Origin: Laetiporus sulphureus 93-53
Lineage: Eukaryota; Basidiomycota; Agaricomycetes; Polyporales; Laetiporaceae
DNA: 64,000 bases
NCBI RefSeq assembly: GCF_001632365.1
Contig: NW_024468514.1
Span: 637,468 to 701,467, forward strand
Direction: 5' to 3'
Shown one piece after another: positions 35,714 to 46,659 of this stretch. The first letter of the stretch is position 1. Each line of letters begins with the position of its first letter. Position numbers and translations under genes: made by a program. The notes beneath the pieces were generated by a model. That model had not been told where the DNA came from. It worked only from the letters and a program-made list of their open reading frames with translations, and ran no database searches.

Positions 35714-37504
35714 AGTGCTTGCTGAAGCTACGGAGTCTGATGAAGACAGAAATCTGAGTTATTAGAGCTCATGACTGATGGCATGAGAGAGGAAACAAGG
35801 TGATGTGAGTACAGAATGTGGTAACATGACTTATCTGGGCACTTCTTGAGTCGAGCTGTGAGCCACTACAGAGAGTGCTGCCCTAGCTGGTGTTGAGAGC
35901 TGATGAGGCATTGGTATCAAGTGTAGACTAATAAAACTGAATAGGGCACTCCACCCTATTGTGAGGGTAATTCAGAACTTGAGGACTGCAGGGTGAACTC
36001 TTCATTGTTTTTGTGCTACATATGTATACAAGCCATTATATAGGTGTTGAAAAACATCTTCCAGTGTAGCAGAAGACATTTTTGATCCTCTGAAACAGTT
36101 TTAAGACATTTTCTGCCTCCTCCTCACTGTCGCTTACAGTCAGGGAACTGAAAGGTATGAGCCCTCAAGGGTCTGGCAGTCTGCTGTCCTGTGCTTCTCT
36201 CGCTTAGAGTGCACTCTCATTTCAAACTTGCTTAAATTATTCTGCTCCACCTCTTCTTCTTTGTTCTCATAATCAGCAATGCTAGCATGCAGGTTCTGGC
36301 TCATCTCTGAGCCTCATGTATGACTCTTCATAATATTTTACTGCTTTCATGGGCTCTTCAGAGTCAGAGGTCCTCATGTGCTGTTTTGTCTGGAGTATTC
36401 TGCTTGATAGATACGTGTTATCAAGTTGCATGGTTCTTGACTGCTCCTTTAGTTGGGCTTCTGAGTGCAGAGATTTTCAGTGCATATCAATGCTGAGTGA
36501 TTTCATGTGGGGTACCACAGAATGTGGTGGAACCTGTCACAACAGCGGTGCAGTTCATTTTACAAGGTGCATCTGACAATTACCAAGTGACGTGTGAGTT
36601 CTCATTGGCATGTATCACATGACAGTTGTCAAAGGTAAGGTGAAGGCATGCTTGATCCTCGAATGTTTGTTGTCTCCAGCAGCAGTGCAAGCAGTGACAA
36701 GGTAAGTGTGGCATCGAGGTGGCTGTCATGGAAGCTAAAGTGTATCCTCAATTTGCATACTTCAATATCAATGTTGAGAACCTCATCATGAAGTATAATC
36801 CTTGACGTTGGAAGAGGAGAGAGAGACTGGCAAAAATAAGAGAGCCAGAGCTGATTGTGTTTATTATGAGGTCAGACCAAAAAAAGGAAACAGGTCACAT
36901 GGGTGAGTCAGTACAGCTGCAGATGAGGTCGATAGAATGTCACTGATGGTACAAGGTACATTTACCAGACATATTCATAATCCTCATCATGATAACATCT
37001 ATATGGACTGTGGATACCCAACAAGCAATGATGGTTGAATGAAGAAGACTGTTTAGAACAAAGATGATATCAAGTCAGAATGCGATGAGAAGGAGGACAA
37101 ACCATATGCAGCATGAGAATACAGAATAGCACATAGTATGGTGAGCAACACTAGAACGTAAAAGCAAAAGATGAAGGTATAAAAGAGCTATAGAAGAACT
37201 CAGATGAAAAAGGGGCAATAATGTAGAACACAGGAGTAAAAAAGGCCAAAGAAAAAGTGATCAAAGAAGACAAACAAGTGCAAATCTTTTTTATAAAAAT
37301 CACATTACAATTGTGCCCAAGAGAAACCCAGGCTCCTCTCCATCCACCTCTGCAAGTTTGAGGGGGGCTCGTGTGAGAGGTGGTACATTATGTTTCTTAC
37401 TATCAGCCATCTCAGCCACATTTCAGCCACATGTTTGTACTCCGACCAGTTTCAAATTTCACAATCTTACTGGCCCTCTAACTCAAGCTGGTGTTAAGAA
37501 ATAT

Positions 37505-37790
37505 AAATGATAGTACTATACCAGTACTAAGACCTCAGAAGGTAGTATGTACTATGCTAGTATTAGGGTCTCTCTGGAGGTTAGTACTAAGGTTCAAATA
37601 TTAGTGCTATGCTGGTACTATGCTAATACTAAGGCCTCAAGAAGTAGTATCGTGCTAGAGCTATGCTATTATTGAGCTAATACTAAGGTCTGGAGATTAG
37701 TTCTCAGGTCTAAATGTTAGTACTAAGATCTGAAGATTAATACTAAGATTCAAATGTTAGGAGTATGCTAGTATCAAGTTACTTGATGAA
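37505..37790. repeat. Degenerate TAGTACTAAG-motif repeat
   Basis: A run of loosely repeated units built on (T/A)AGTACTA(A/T)G followed by GTCTGAAGATT-like text and CTATGCTAGTACTA. Similar text returns at about 38565-38660 and 39300-39420, flanking the two TIR elements, so it is probably one dispersed repeat family. Confidence 0.65.
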
Positions 37791-38662
37791 CATATTGTGA
37801 CTATGTTACATCATAATCATTCTATACTAAGCCAGTAAGATATACCCAGGTCATCTTCAACTAACCTCATCACAGCATGACCATTACGTGAATAGCATGT
37901 TTGAGAGAGTTATCTGATGTTAGATGCTCATGATAAGTCCCAGGCTCTCAGCAGAACAGATATGTAACTGTTCTACCATGCAAAGGGCCACAATAAATAT
38001 ATAGAGATCATAAACTGTGTGGAAATACTACATGTGTTGACTTGCTATGCAGCATTCCATTGAATTTGAATGACAACAGTTTCAGCTGCAGTGCATAAGA
38101 GAGTCTCACTTTGAACATTCTCTTTGTCTGCATCATCACATTCTGGAATTCTCTGAGCTTTCTTCCTAGCATATTCATCCAGATGCTTAAGCCACTGAAG
38201 TCTACTCAGCAAGATCATTTTGGCATAGAAAACTATGTGCACTATGATGCATGCCAGGGATAATGGTAATTGGGAGGCCAATTAGATTTGACTTAAATTA
38301 CAGCACTAAATAGTCACCCAACAAGGTGCATTCATCAAAATGTATCTACTTTCACACATTGCATTTAACAAAAATCTGTTTCTAAGGAAATTTCAAAAAA
38401 CATCAAATATAAAATCCTATAGAAACTGATTTTGAGAAATTGTGATATGGAGAAAGTAGATAGATTTACAATGTTCCTCCTTTATCAGATTAGTGCACGT
38501 GTGACAGACTCTGATCACATGAGTTAGTCAAAAGTGACCTGGATATATCTTACTAGGATATGAAGGTTAATACTTACATAGGTCTAAATGTTAGTACTTG
38601 CATTTAAATCTTAGCATTGATATAGTACTATCATAGTACTAGCATATTGCTAATATTAGAAT

Positions 38663-39312
38663 CTGAGTATCAACCTTCATATCTTAGTGCTAGCTTAGTA
38701 TATAATGATAAGAGTGTGACATCATCACAACATGTTTATCATCTTTAATAAAAAGAGTGAAAAACTATTTTGAAACTTGTTATTATAAATTTGTCTAAAA
38801 GTTTATTAAATGATTGAAGAAACAATTATTGATATTTTATTCAATTGCCATTCAATTTTTTCATTATCATCTCAAAGAAACTACTGCATTGAGTGTGAGA
38901 AATGAGTGAAAAAATTGAGAATTTTCTTTGACTTTTTCTGCACAACATCCTATCATTTCTAAGTTAACATAGGCAGCTTAGCATAAATCAATGACTAGGA
39001 AAGGTACAAATGAGCCCTTCCCAATCCTTTTTCTAAAATAATTCATGTGACATGAAAGGCTGAATTATTGAATTCAATTCTAAAGCATTTCCTGGAATGA
39101 TAATCAATACTTTCTTTGAATGACATCCTTCATAAGAAAAACTGTTGAAAATATTTTAAATCCTCTTGTTATAAATTGATAGTAAAAGTGTTAAAGATTT
39201 GAACTTTCTCTTCAATATCTTTATCATATTTCACCTCATATTATTGATTGCTTCACCTAGTGCTTGTCATCCTATCATAAGCTAGTGCTAAGGTATGAAG
39301 GTTAATACTCAC
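38663..39312. mobile_element. Decayed TIR element A (MITE-like)
   Basis: About 650 bp. The left end starts CTGAGTATCAACCTTCATAT and runs through TTAGTGCTAGCTTAGTA and GATAAGAGTGTGAC. The reverse complement of the right end reads GTGAGTATTAACCTTCATAC, TTAGCACTAGCTTA, GATGACAAGCAC, so the ends form imperfect inverted repeats of about 55 bp. There is no coding sequence. No target duplication can be made out. Confidence 0.6.
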
Positions 39313-39658
39313 ACCACATCAGTACTATGGTTAGAAGGATAGTACTAAGCTCCTAATGTTATAAGCTCCTAATTTTAGCAGTATGCTAGTACCATGTTAT
39401 TACTAAGGCTTCAGATAACTGATATGCTTCAAATAAATTTGTTTTATTTGACTTTCAAAAAAAGTGGTCTTTGATATACCCTTTATGTCATTATTATGAG
39501 AAATATGTAGTTCATGTCAATGCCATAATATCACTAGAAAGATGTTACAAAGGTTTTACCTATAAAATAGATTAACTGTGCAATCTAAAATGAGTAACCT
39601 TATCAATGATTTTGTGGATCACTGTAGCTTTATACGATCATAGTGCTAACATTTTAAT

Positions 39659-40393
39659 TTGAGTATGAATGTCTATACCTCAGTGCTAGCTTAATATAGA
39701 ATGGCAAGGGTGTGATATGATCACAATATGTTCATCATGTTTGATAATAAACAATAATTTTTAACCTTTTTTATTATAAATTTGTTTCATAGATTGTGTA
39801 TTGATAGAAAACATTATGATTTCATCATGTGTTTTTCCATCATCCTTCATAAAAATGTGAAAATTATTTTTAATTTTAATCACAAGTTAGTAGCAAAAAT
39901 GCTAATCAATTTGAAACTTCTTCTTCATTACCATTATCATCTTTCACCTCTAAGTATTGATTGCTTCATGTAGTCAATAACCTGAGCAATAGATCAGATT
40001 GCATCATTTCAGTGAACATTAATTGATGCAATGTCCCTGGTGGCTTTCACACTGGGTGAAGCAATGAATAATTTGAGATGAAAGATGATAAAGATATTGA
40101 AGAAAAGTTCAAATCTTTTAAGCATCTTTACCATCAATTTATAATAAAAATTCCAAATATCTTTTAAAAAAGCTTTGTTGTCAAAGATGATGAAAAGATT
40201 GAAAGAAGGTTAGATGAAATTTTAGTAATCACTTCTTCAACCATTTTACAAGTTTTCATATAAAATTATGATAAAGAGCTTCAAAATTTTTTTCACTCTT
40301 TTTTGAACAAAGATGATAAAAATGTTATAATTATTATCACACGCTTGTTATCATATAGTAAGCTAGCACTAAGATACAGAGATTGATACTCAG
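39659..40393. mobile_element. Decayed TIR element B (MITE-like)
   Basis: About 735 bp and related to element A, 350 bp away in the same orientation. The left end begins TTGAGTATGAATG...CAGTGCTAGCTTAATATAGA; the right end reverse complement reads CTGAGTATCAATC...TTAGTGCTAGCTTACTATAT. The inverted repeat is long: 39890-39970 (...CATTATCATCTTTCACCTCT, TTGATTGCTTCA) pairs with 40055-40140 (TGAAGCAATGAATAATTTGA, GATGAAAGATGATAAAGATA), so it could fold into a hairpin. Non-autonomous. Confidence 0.6.
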
Positions 40394-40623
40394 CTTCATA
40401 TATTAGCACTATTAACAATTACTATCAATGACAGACCTGATCCTCTTCGAGAGCTTTCAATGAACAGACCACTACCATGATCTCGTTTTCAGATAGGACA
40501 AGGAGTGAGAGTGCAAAAGGCAATGTTTTTTCTCAGCCAGTTCCTGTGATGAAGCTTGAATTGAGGCCAAGGATCATGCACTCAGCTAAATCTAGCTGCT
40601 CTTTGTAGAGTATGATGCTGGCA

Positions 40624-41064
40624 TGTTGTGAGGACTGTAGTCAGGCTGCTACTACAATCCTGCACGACTTTCAATTCTTCAGATTTCAATCTATTTCTGA
40701 TTTTATTTTTGATTTTAATTATCTTATCTGTTTGTTTTCTTATTTATCTTCGGACTTACTCGGATAGTATAAAAGACTCCTAGTTAGAAATTTTCGCTTC
40801 CCGAAAATTGTGGTAGCTAGAGGTGAATTGATTGTCTCTCTCTGTGCACTGTGTGAGCACAATATCTTCATATTTCTGGCTAGATTGAGTGCCTGCAAAC
40901 AGATTCCTCAGAATTGTCTCTGGAAGCCATCTCAGGGCTTATCTCAGAATGACTTCTTTGCTTCTGCCTCACTTACCGAAGTGCATTTTTTGCTTCCTGC
41001 CATACTTTTTTGCTTTCCTGAAGGTCCTCTTCGACTAGGCAATGCATTGTAAACTTCTCGGACA
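40624..41064 (+). repeat. Possible solo LTR
   Basis: Starts TGTTGTGAGGACTG and ends ...CTCGGACA, a TG...CA layout. Inside is a TATA box (GTATAAAAG, about 40768-40776) and a CT-rich downstream part. No partner LTR or internal retroelement domain is seen, so it rests only on layout. Confidence 0.3.
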
Positions 41065-41824
41065 AATATATCACACTTCGGCACCAGCTCCAGTGACGAT
41101 CACACAATGTCACTGACATTCTTGAACCATTTTGCAGCATGTTGTCTGGAAGTCATATTCAGAAGCTCTGACAGCCTCAGCATGAGCCTCTGCAAGACTA
41201 TCATATGAATGTTTGAGTGCAGTGTTATGGTTAAGTCTGTTGGACATTGCTGTACACAATTGATGATTACATGTCAATTATGAGTTATTGTAACACTACT
41301 GTGACATTTTGGTCACCTCAAATCATAAGTCTCCATGCTGAGCTCAAAATGCACCAGACATTCTAGAGAGTATAGTTGGAGATGCCACTTCATGGTAAGT
41401 ATTTGAGCCATCTCGCAGATTTGCTAAGGCTTATCAGAATCTGCACTAAAATTCATGAAATATATATAGAATCATAGCTAAAGAGATGCTCTACAATATG
41501 GTTGGAACAGATTTACCAAAATCCAAACTTCAAGTTTTTGGACCTCAATTTAGTGGTTTTGCTTACTAATACATTACCATATATGGATATGCAGGTAGTA
41601 TAAGCACTGGTATTACCAAATGTAGTTGTAGTAAGTGTCAGTAAGAGGCAGTGATAAAAAGAATTTGCAGATATAAGTCTCATCATATATTGCAGTTGAA
41701 GGACCTGGAGTTGCAAATTAGAATGAAAGGTGAAGGATAGAGCTTGCCGTGGCTCGAAAGGTATGTATTTTCAGTAGCAGCATACCCTTGACATCCATTG
41801 ACCTTGGGCCAATTTGGCAGTTTG

Positions 41825-41842
41825 TTTAGGGTTAGGGTTAGG
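41825..41842 (+). repeat. Short interstitial telomere-like tract
   Basis: The run TTTAGGGTTAGGGTTAGG is three near-perfect copies of TTAGGG, the basidiomycete telomere unit, embedded in AT-rich sequence. Confidence 0.7.
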
Positions 41843-42462
41843 TTCACAGAAAAACTCATACTTTCAGATTTGGATATATCTATGGGTACTTTGTATATAG
41901 ATTTTCAATCTCAAGGCGTCAGGAGTAGAAATGTGAAATGGCATCTCCAAACATACACTACAAACAAACATGATACAATAAAATCGCATGTGAAAGTCTG
42001 TAAAAAATCTTTGGGTAATTAATTGAAACCGTGGAAAAATAGATAAAACTGCAGATAAATGATCAATCAGGATTTTCTTCAGACTTTTGGATGTGAATTT
42101 ATTGTACCATGTTTGTAGTGATAGCATCAGCTGAGCACCTCTCTGGAACATCATGGGAACGAGACTAATGTAACCATAAATCTAGATGACAAGTTTTGTT
42201 CAATTTGGTACAATTTTATTGTGTGGTGTCAATGAAGAACAATCAAAACTTGCTCAAAAACCCTCGATGCAAAATCCTATACTTAATCACATTAAAATTG
42301 TTTAGACTTTCTCTTGAAAAAAAGGGCCGCGCACCCTGTGATAATTCATTGATAAGAATCAAAATAATTCTGGAAATTATCATCGATCTTTTTGATATCC
42401 TCACGAGTAAAACAGGCTGTGCACCCGCTTAGCCGGCGTCTGCTCTTGCTTTCCATTCAGAG

Positions 42463-44601
42463 ATGGCTCCTGGAACGCGGTCTGACGATACTGGATGGAC
42501 TTTCAACTATCGATATCAAAACCTGGATGACTCGGATGACGATAATCTTTCACAGGCAACTTCTCGGCACGTTGACCAACAAAGTCTATCGGATGATGCT
42601 GTCGCAGAACTGGATATATCCGTTCGGGTCGATAGCGCGGGACTGCAACTGAATCCGTGGACAATTGCCAGAATCAACGCCACGACTCGCAGAATGACCG
42701 TTCCGCACCAGATGTCCAACAAACACAAATACCCTTCGAGCATAAGTCACGATGATCTGACTAGCATTGATACACGGAAGAGACGCACGTCGGTCGACTT
42801 ATCGAACGAAAGGGTGCAAGCGGTTGTAGATGTGCAGAATCATGCTCTTGATCAAGGATGTACCAAGATAGAGCAGCGAGTCTCGTCTTCTCTACCTCTC
42901 GCAGCGGCTGTATCTGAACATACTACTCCGTCCAACCATGCCCACCTTCCTCAGCGACCTCTGCATGCTCATATGGTCGAGTCTAACGTGCGCGTCTCTT
43001 CCGAAGAATCCTCAATTCAAATCAAGGCCCCCAAGCGTGAAAATCTCGACGTTGGGGCTTTTAGAGTAGTTGCGCACGCAGGCACTTCTGGGCAGGTATT
43101 GTCGTCGCATGTTCCCTGCATAAACCCTTCTTTACCTGTATGCAGGGCATGTCTCCCGTGTTCCCACCGGAACGGCGCACGGCGGGATCCATGGCTTCCG
43201 AAGGGCGTGCATTTCAATGCTCCGGATCTCCAGAGCCGTTGCAATCTGTAAAGGCTCACAGAAGGACAAAGAACTCCATTATAGGTACAGGGGCTGACGA
43301 TTCATTGTCTGAAAACATTGCCACGGGATGCCTCCTCAACTCTCTTGCTGTAAATGGGAAATCGTCATCTAGTCATTTTCCGCCTCTTCCGTTGGCGAAA
43401 GCACTCGCAGAGCCGTCTCTCCCTCAAAGCTCTTTCAATATTTCGAGCCTTCTTACGTCTTCTGCTGGTTCTCCACCAAAGCTGAACTTGTTCAAGGGTG
43501 TCCTTCCTTCTCCAGTTTCCAGCCCCCAATCACGAGCTCATGTGCCTGCTATGCCTCGCGGGAAACTGTCTGCTGATCCTGATGACTTACGCGTTGCTTT
43601 CATATCATCTCGTCGAACAGGCGGCAAGGTAGAAAATAAACGAGACGCATATAGCGCCTTTCCGCCTTCACCTGATGAGGCTTGGTCGACCATTCAGTCT
43701 TCCAAGAAAGCGAAAGCGCGGACCGTTAATCCGAGCTCGGTCAGTCAACGACAGCCTATCGTCATATCAAAAGGTTTCAGGCTCCCGCTACTCAAGACTG
43801 AGCCTGCGCAAGCCAAGAAGGCTTCCATGACCTATCGCCCGCCTCCGCGTCGCACTGCCGAGCAAGCAAATGCGGGCCCGACCGTCACTGTATTTCATCC
43901 ACACACGCCAGAATCTCTCTCGCGTCCGTCATTACGTGAAGACAGGGGAAATGCGTGCACTTCTAGTAAGCACGGCCGTAATTTGTTTTTCTCCGGCTTC
44001 GTCTTTTTGGTCACTGCATATAGTCTCACGCGATACGCATATATGTGAACTCGGGCATTGACGAATCGTTTTTCGCAGATCCTCCTGGTGCTGTGGATCT
44101 CGACGCCTATGCGAGCAGCCGAATACCGGAAGGCTCGCGTCTACCATCGCCTCCCCCTTCAGATTCTCCTATCCCTAGCCCACAAGCCAGCGGCAAGCGA
44201 CAGACTATATGCGGCACTGCTGCTCAGCGCGTCGATACTTCAAGGCTCAGGTATGTCAACATGAGGAAAAGGGTTGCAGAGGTATGTACGTCCTGGCTGT
44301 TGCATATTCTTGACCTTCTGGACTATAGACCCGGTCTTGCTTTTTTGAACATGCTGCGTATTGCGAGAATGTGAATCGTCTGACTCTGAAATGTGTGCCC
44401 CAGTAGCGTAAACGCCTAGCATCTCAAGTCTGGGATCTGCTGCAACTCCCAAGCTGTGGCGCCGTCTTCTGCGACGACCAACCTCTGACGGACAACACAG
44501 AAGATCATTGCAGGATATTGCCAGCATCAACAGAGGGGGACAAGCAAGATGCTGAAATTGCTATCGTTATCTGGAACTCTACGGACCAAGGATGTTCCTA
44601 A
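42463..44601 (+). CDS. Hypothetical Ser/Pro-rich protein
   Basis: Four exons: 42463-43095, 43146-43965, 44079-44281 and 44407-44601, all GT-AG; 616 residues, in frame. The start MAPGTRSDDTGWTFNYRYQN follows GAG in a good context, at the border of the AT-rich island. The protein is hydrophilic, rich in Ser, Pro and basic residues (SSKKAKARTVNP, YRPPPRRTAEQ, SRLPSPPPSDSPIPSPQ). A short conserved-looking C-terminal piece (RKRLASQVWDLLQLPSCGAV) follows. No domain recognised. The content suggests a disordered nuclear protein; that is inference. Of two possible donors at 44251 and 44282, the second was used because the first runs into a stop. Confidence 0.65.
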
Positions 44602-45233
44602 GGACCTTGTGCTGCTCGGGTTCAATGCTTTGTTCTCTGGTTGCTCCTTTCTCGCTTTCGTTGCTTGCTGCACTGGCATTCTTTGCTCGAAGTACATAGC
44701 CATCTCTCGCTCTAGATTCATTAAACTTGCTCAAGCCTCTGCAAGCGATTGCTAGAACTTTAAACACTTTGCTCAATCATTCATGTAAAACACTGCTATG
44801 TTATCTACAGTTGTCGCACCGCATGCTGTGCCCGAAAAGCCTGCTCTAAAAGCAAGAAAAAGTGAGAGATCGGCCACTCGAGTGAGAACAAGAAATCATG
44901 ATGCAGAAGCTATATTGCGCAACGTCTGAACCCGACGCAGAGACATAGTATTCAAGTGAGAGCAGTCAACAAGATATAGATGGCATATCGACGCGGGACA
45001 GGATAGGTATCGCAAATCGAGGAGATGGTAATGATGTGGGTGTCGCAAACAAGATGAAGGTGGGTTAGTAGTGGACATCAGTCATGTCTTCGGGTCTGTA
45101 CACAGCGAAGAGAAGTATGAAACGATGGATGAGACATGTGTAAGCACTTGACAATTAGGATCTGGCAAAAGCGAGCAGACGGAAACAGTGCGCATACAAA
45201 AGAAAAACAGAATACCGATGAAGACCAGCCAAC
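44602..45233. other. Convergent 3' region
   Basis: Lies between the stops of two facing genes. Open frames here (for example 44549-44755 +) are short and Cys/Leu-rich with no domain. Expected to hold both 3' UTRs. Confidence 0.5.
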
Positions 45234-46659
45234 TCAGCGTGATGATTCGGCAGCAGGACGACTGGCCACCCGCACAGGGCCCATCGCTCGCCGCATCGCG
45301 TCGTTGTCCTTCTCCGGAAGCCGTGGAGCCCCATGAGCTCTCGTGCGCGTCTTCGTGTCCTCCGGCACTAGCGCACCCACGTGGTGCGCGAGACGGCTGG
45401 CCATCGCCGCCTGCAGCGCGGACTCGATGTCTTCTTCGGCCACGGCTACGCGTGGCGCCTTTGCTTTTGCCTTCGCCTGCGGACGCGCGGGTAGCACGAG
45501 CTCCGAGTCCTCGTCATCCGAGGCCACAGCCGGAGGGACCGGTGATCGCGACTTGGTGCGCGACCGCCTTTGAGGCGTACTCGGCTCAGGGGTGGCGCTC
45601 GCCGTCCGTCGGGATGAAGCCCTGGTCGTGGGCCGGGCGCTAGGTTGTGGTTGCGTGCCCCGCTGCGCTCGTCTCCGGAGGAGGTCGCGGCGGGCCTCCG
45701 GGAAAAGCAGCTTGGGCCCATATGCTGGAGGAGGACTGAAGTCCGGATGCGTGACAGGCAGAGAAGAGGGATCTACGCCTTCTGAATCCGAGTGAGAGCC
45801 TGGAGGTTTGTAGTGAGGGTTGGCTAGTATGACCTTCGTCCCACGGCTATACGAGTCAAAATAAGTGACACGAAGAAAACAAGAAGTGGCTGGATACGCA
45901 CAAGACATAGGTAATTGTCGGCCTCTCCAGCAGTGAGTCGGATATAGTCGGTTCCGGAAGACTCTCAGGTCCACTCTCAGCCTCAGCAGCAGGGGTAGGA
46001 CTCTCATCGGACAAGAACGGGTTGTTGGGTGAGTCTCGCACAGGAAACAGCGGCCGCTCGGGAGGGCTCCGCGACGCCCTTGCTGGAGGACTCGGTTGTC
46101 GACTCCTGGCACGCATCCTCGGTTGACGACGTGACGGTGGCGGAGAGAATAGCCCGGTCCGCTGGCGCTGCAGCAGGTGAGGCGCGATTGGCGGTGACGA
46201 CGAAGGCGAGCGGGATTGGGAACGAGACCTCAATTCATATCGAGCCTTCGGCTTCTCCTCTACCTCGTCGTCTTCCTTCCCCTCCTTCTTGCTCGTCTCT
46301 CTTCGGGCGTCCGTCGATGTGCCCATCCAAAATGCCTCCTCGACCTGCGTCTCGCTCAGCTCCTCCGCAATCGCATCAAGCGTCTTGCGCTTCTTATTCC
46401 CGATGACCACCGCGCCAGGACGCTTTTGCGCGCACTCCTCGTCGCTGTCGTGCCTCGGCGCGGGCTGCGGAAGCTCATCCTCCTCGTCCGACTCCGAGTC
46501 GGTGACGCGTGAGCGTGCACGTTTGCGCTTGGTGGCCGTGCGCGGGGGCGTTGGGGGCAGTGTAAGCGAGACGGAACGCTTCATGGCTGCGGGACGTGCC
46601 GGGGACTTGTCGACGGCGGGCGGGGGCGCGTCGCGCACAACGCCGCGTGTTCGAGGCAT
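45234..46659 (-). CDS. Hypothetical basic/acidic nuclear-type protein
   Basis: Two exons on the minus strand, 45902-46659 and 45234-45846, joined by a 55 bp GTGCGT...GTATAG intron; 456 residues. The N-terminal half alternates basic and acidic low-complexity (TKRKRARSRVTDSESDEEDE, GNKKRKTLDAIAEELSETQ). The middle, around the splice join, reads PTITYVFRGTKVILANPHYK and then PSSLPVTHPDFSPPP and YGPKLLFPEARRDLLRRR; this is the most conserved-looking part. The C-terminus is rich in Arg, Ala, Ser and Pro. Several NLS-like clusters suggest a nuclear protein. I do not recognise the family. The join is supported because it restores an uninterrupted, sensible frame. Confidence 0.72.

Larger units (their letters stand above)
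34217..42462. other. AT-rich, CpG-poor repeat island
   Basis: An abrupt composition change begins within a few hundred bases of the deaminase gene and ends just before 42460. The interval is visibly A/T-rich and almost free of CG dinucleotides, while TG and CA are common. No open frame over about 100 codons and no coding bias is present. It contains diverged short-motif repeats, two TIR elements, a possible solo LTR and other decayed sequence (separate entries). 34.2-35.6 kb and 36-37.5 kb show nothing I can name. It looks like old, methylation-decayed transposon DNA. Confidence 0.75.

Noticed and set aside
34217..42462. tRNA, rRNA or CRISPR features in the AT-rich island
   Set aside because: I looked for B-box-like GGTTCGA text and regularly spaced identical repeats and found neither; the repeats present are diverged and irregular.
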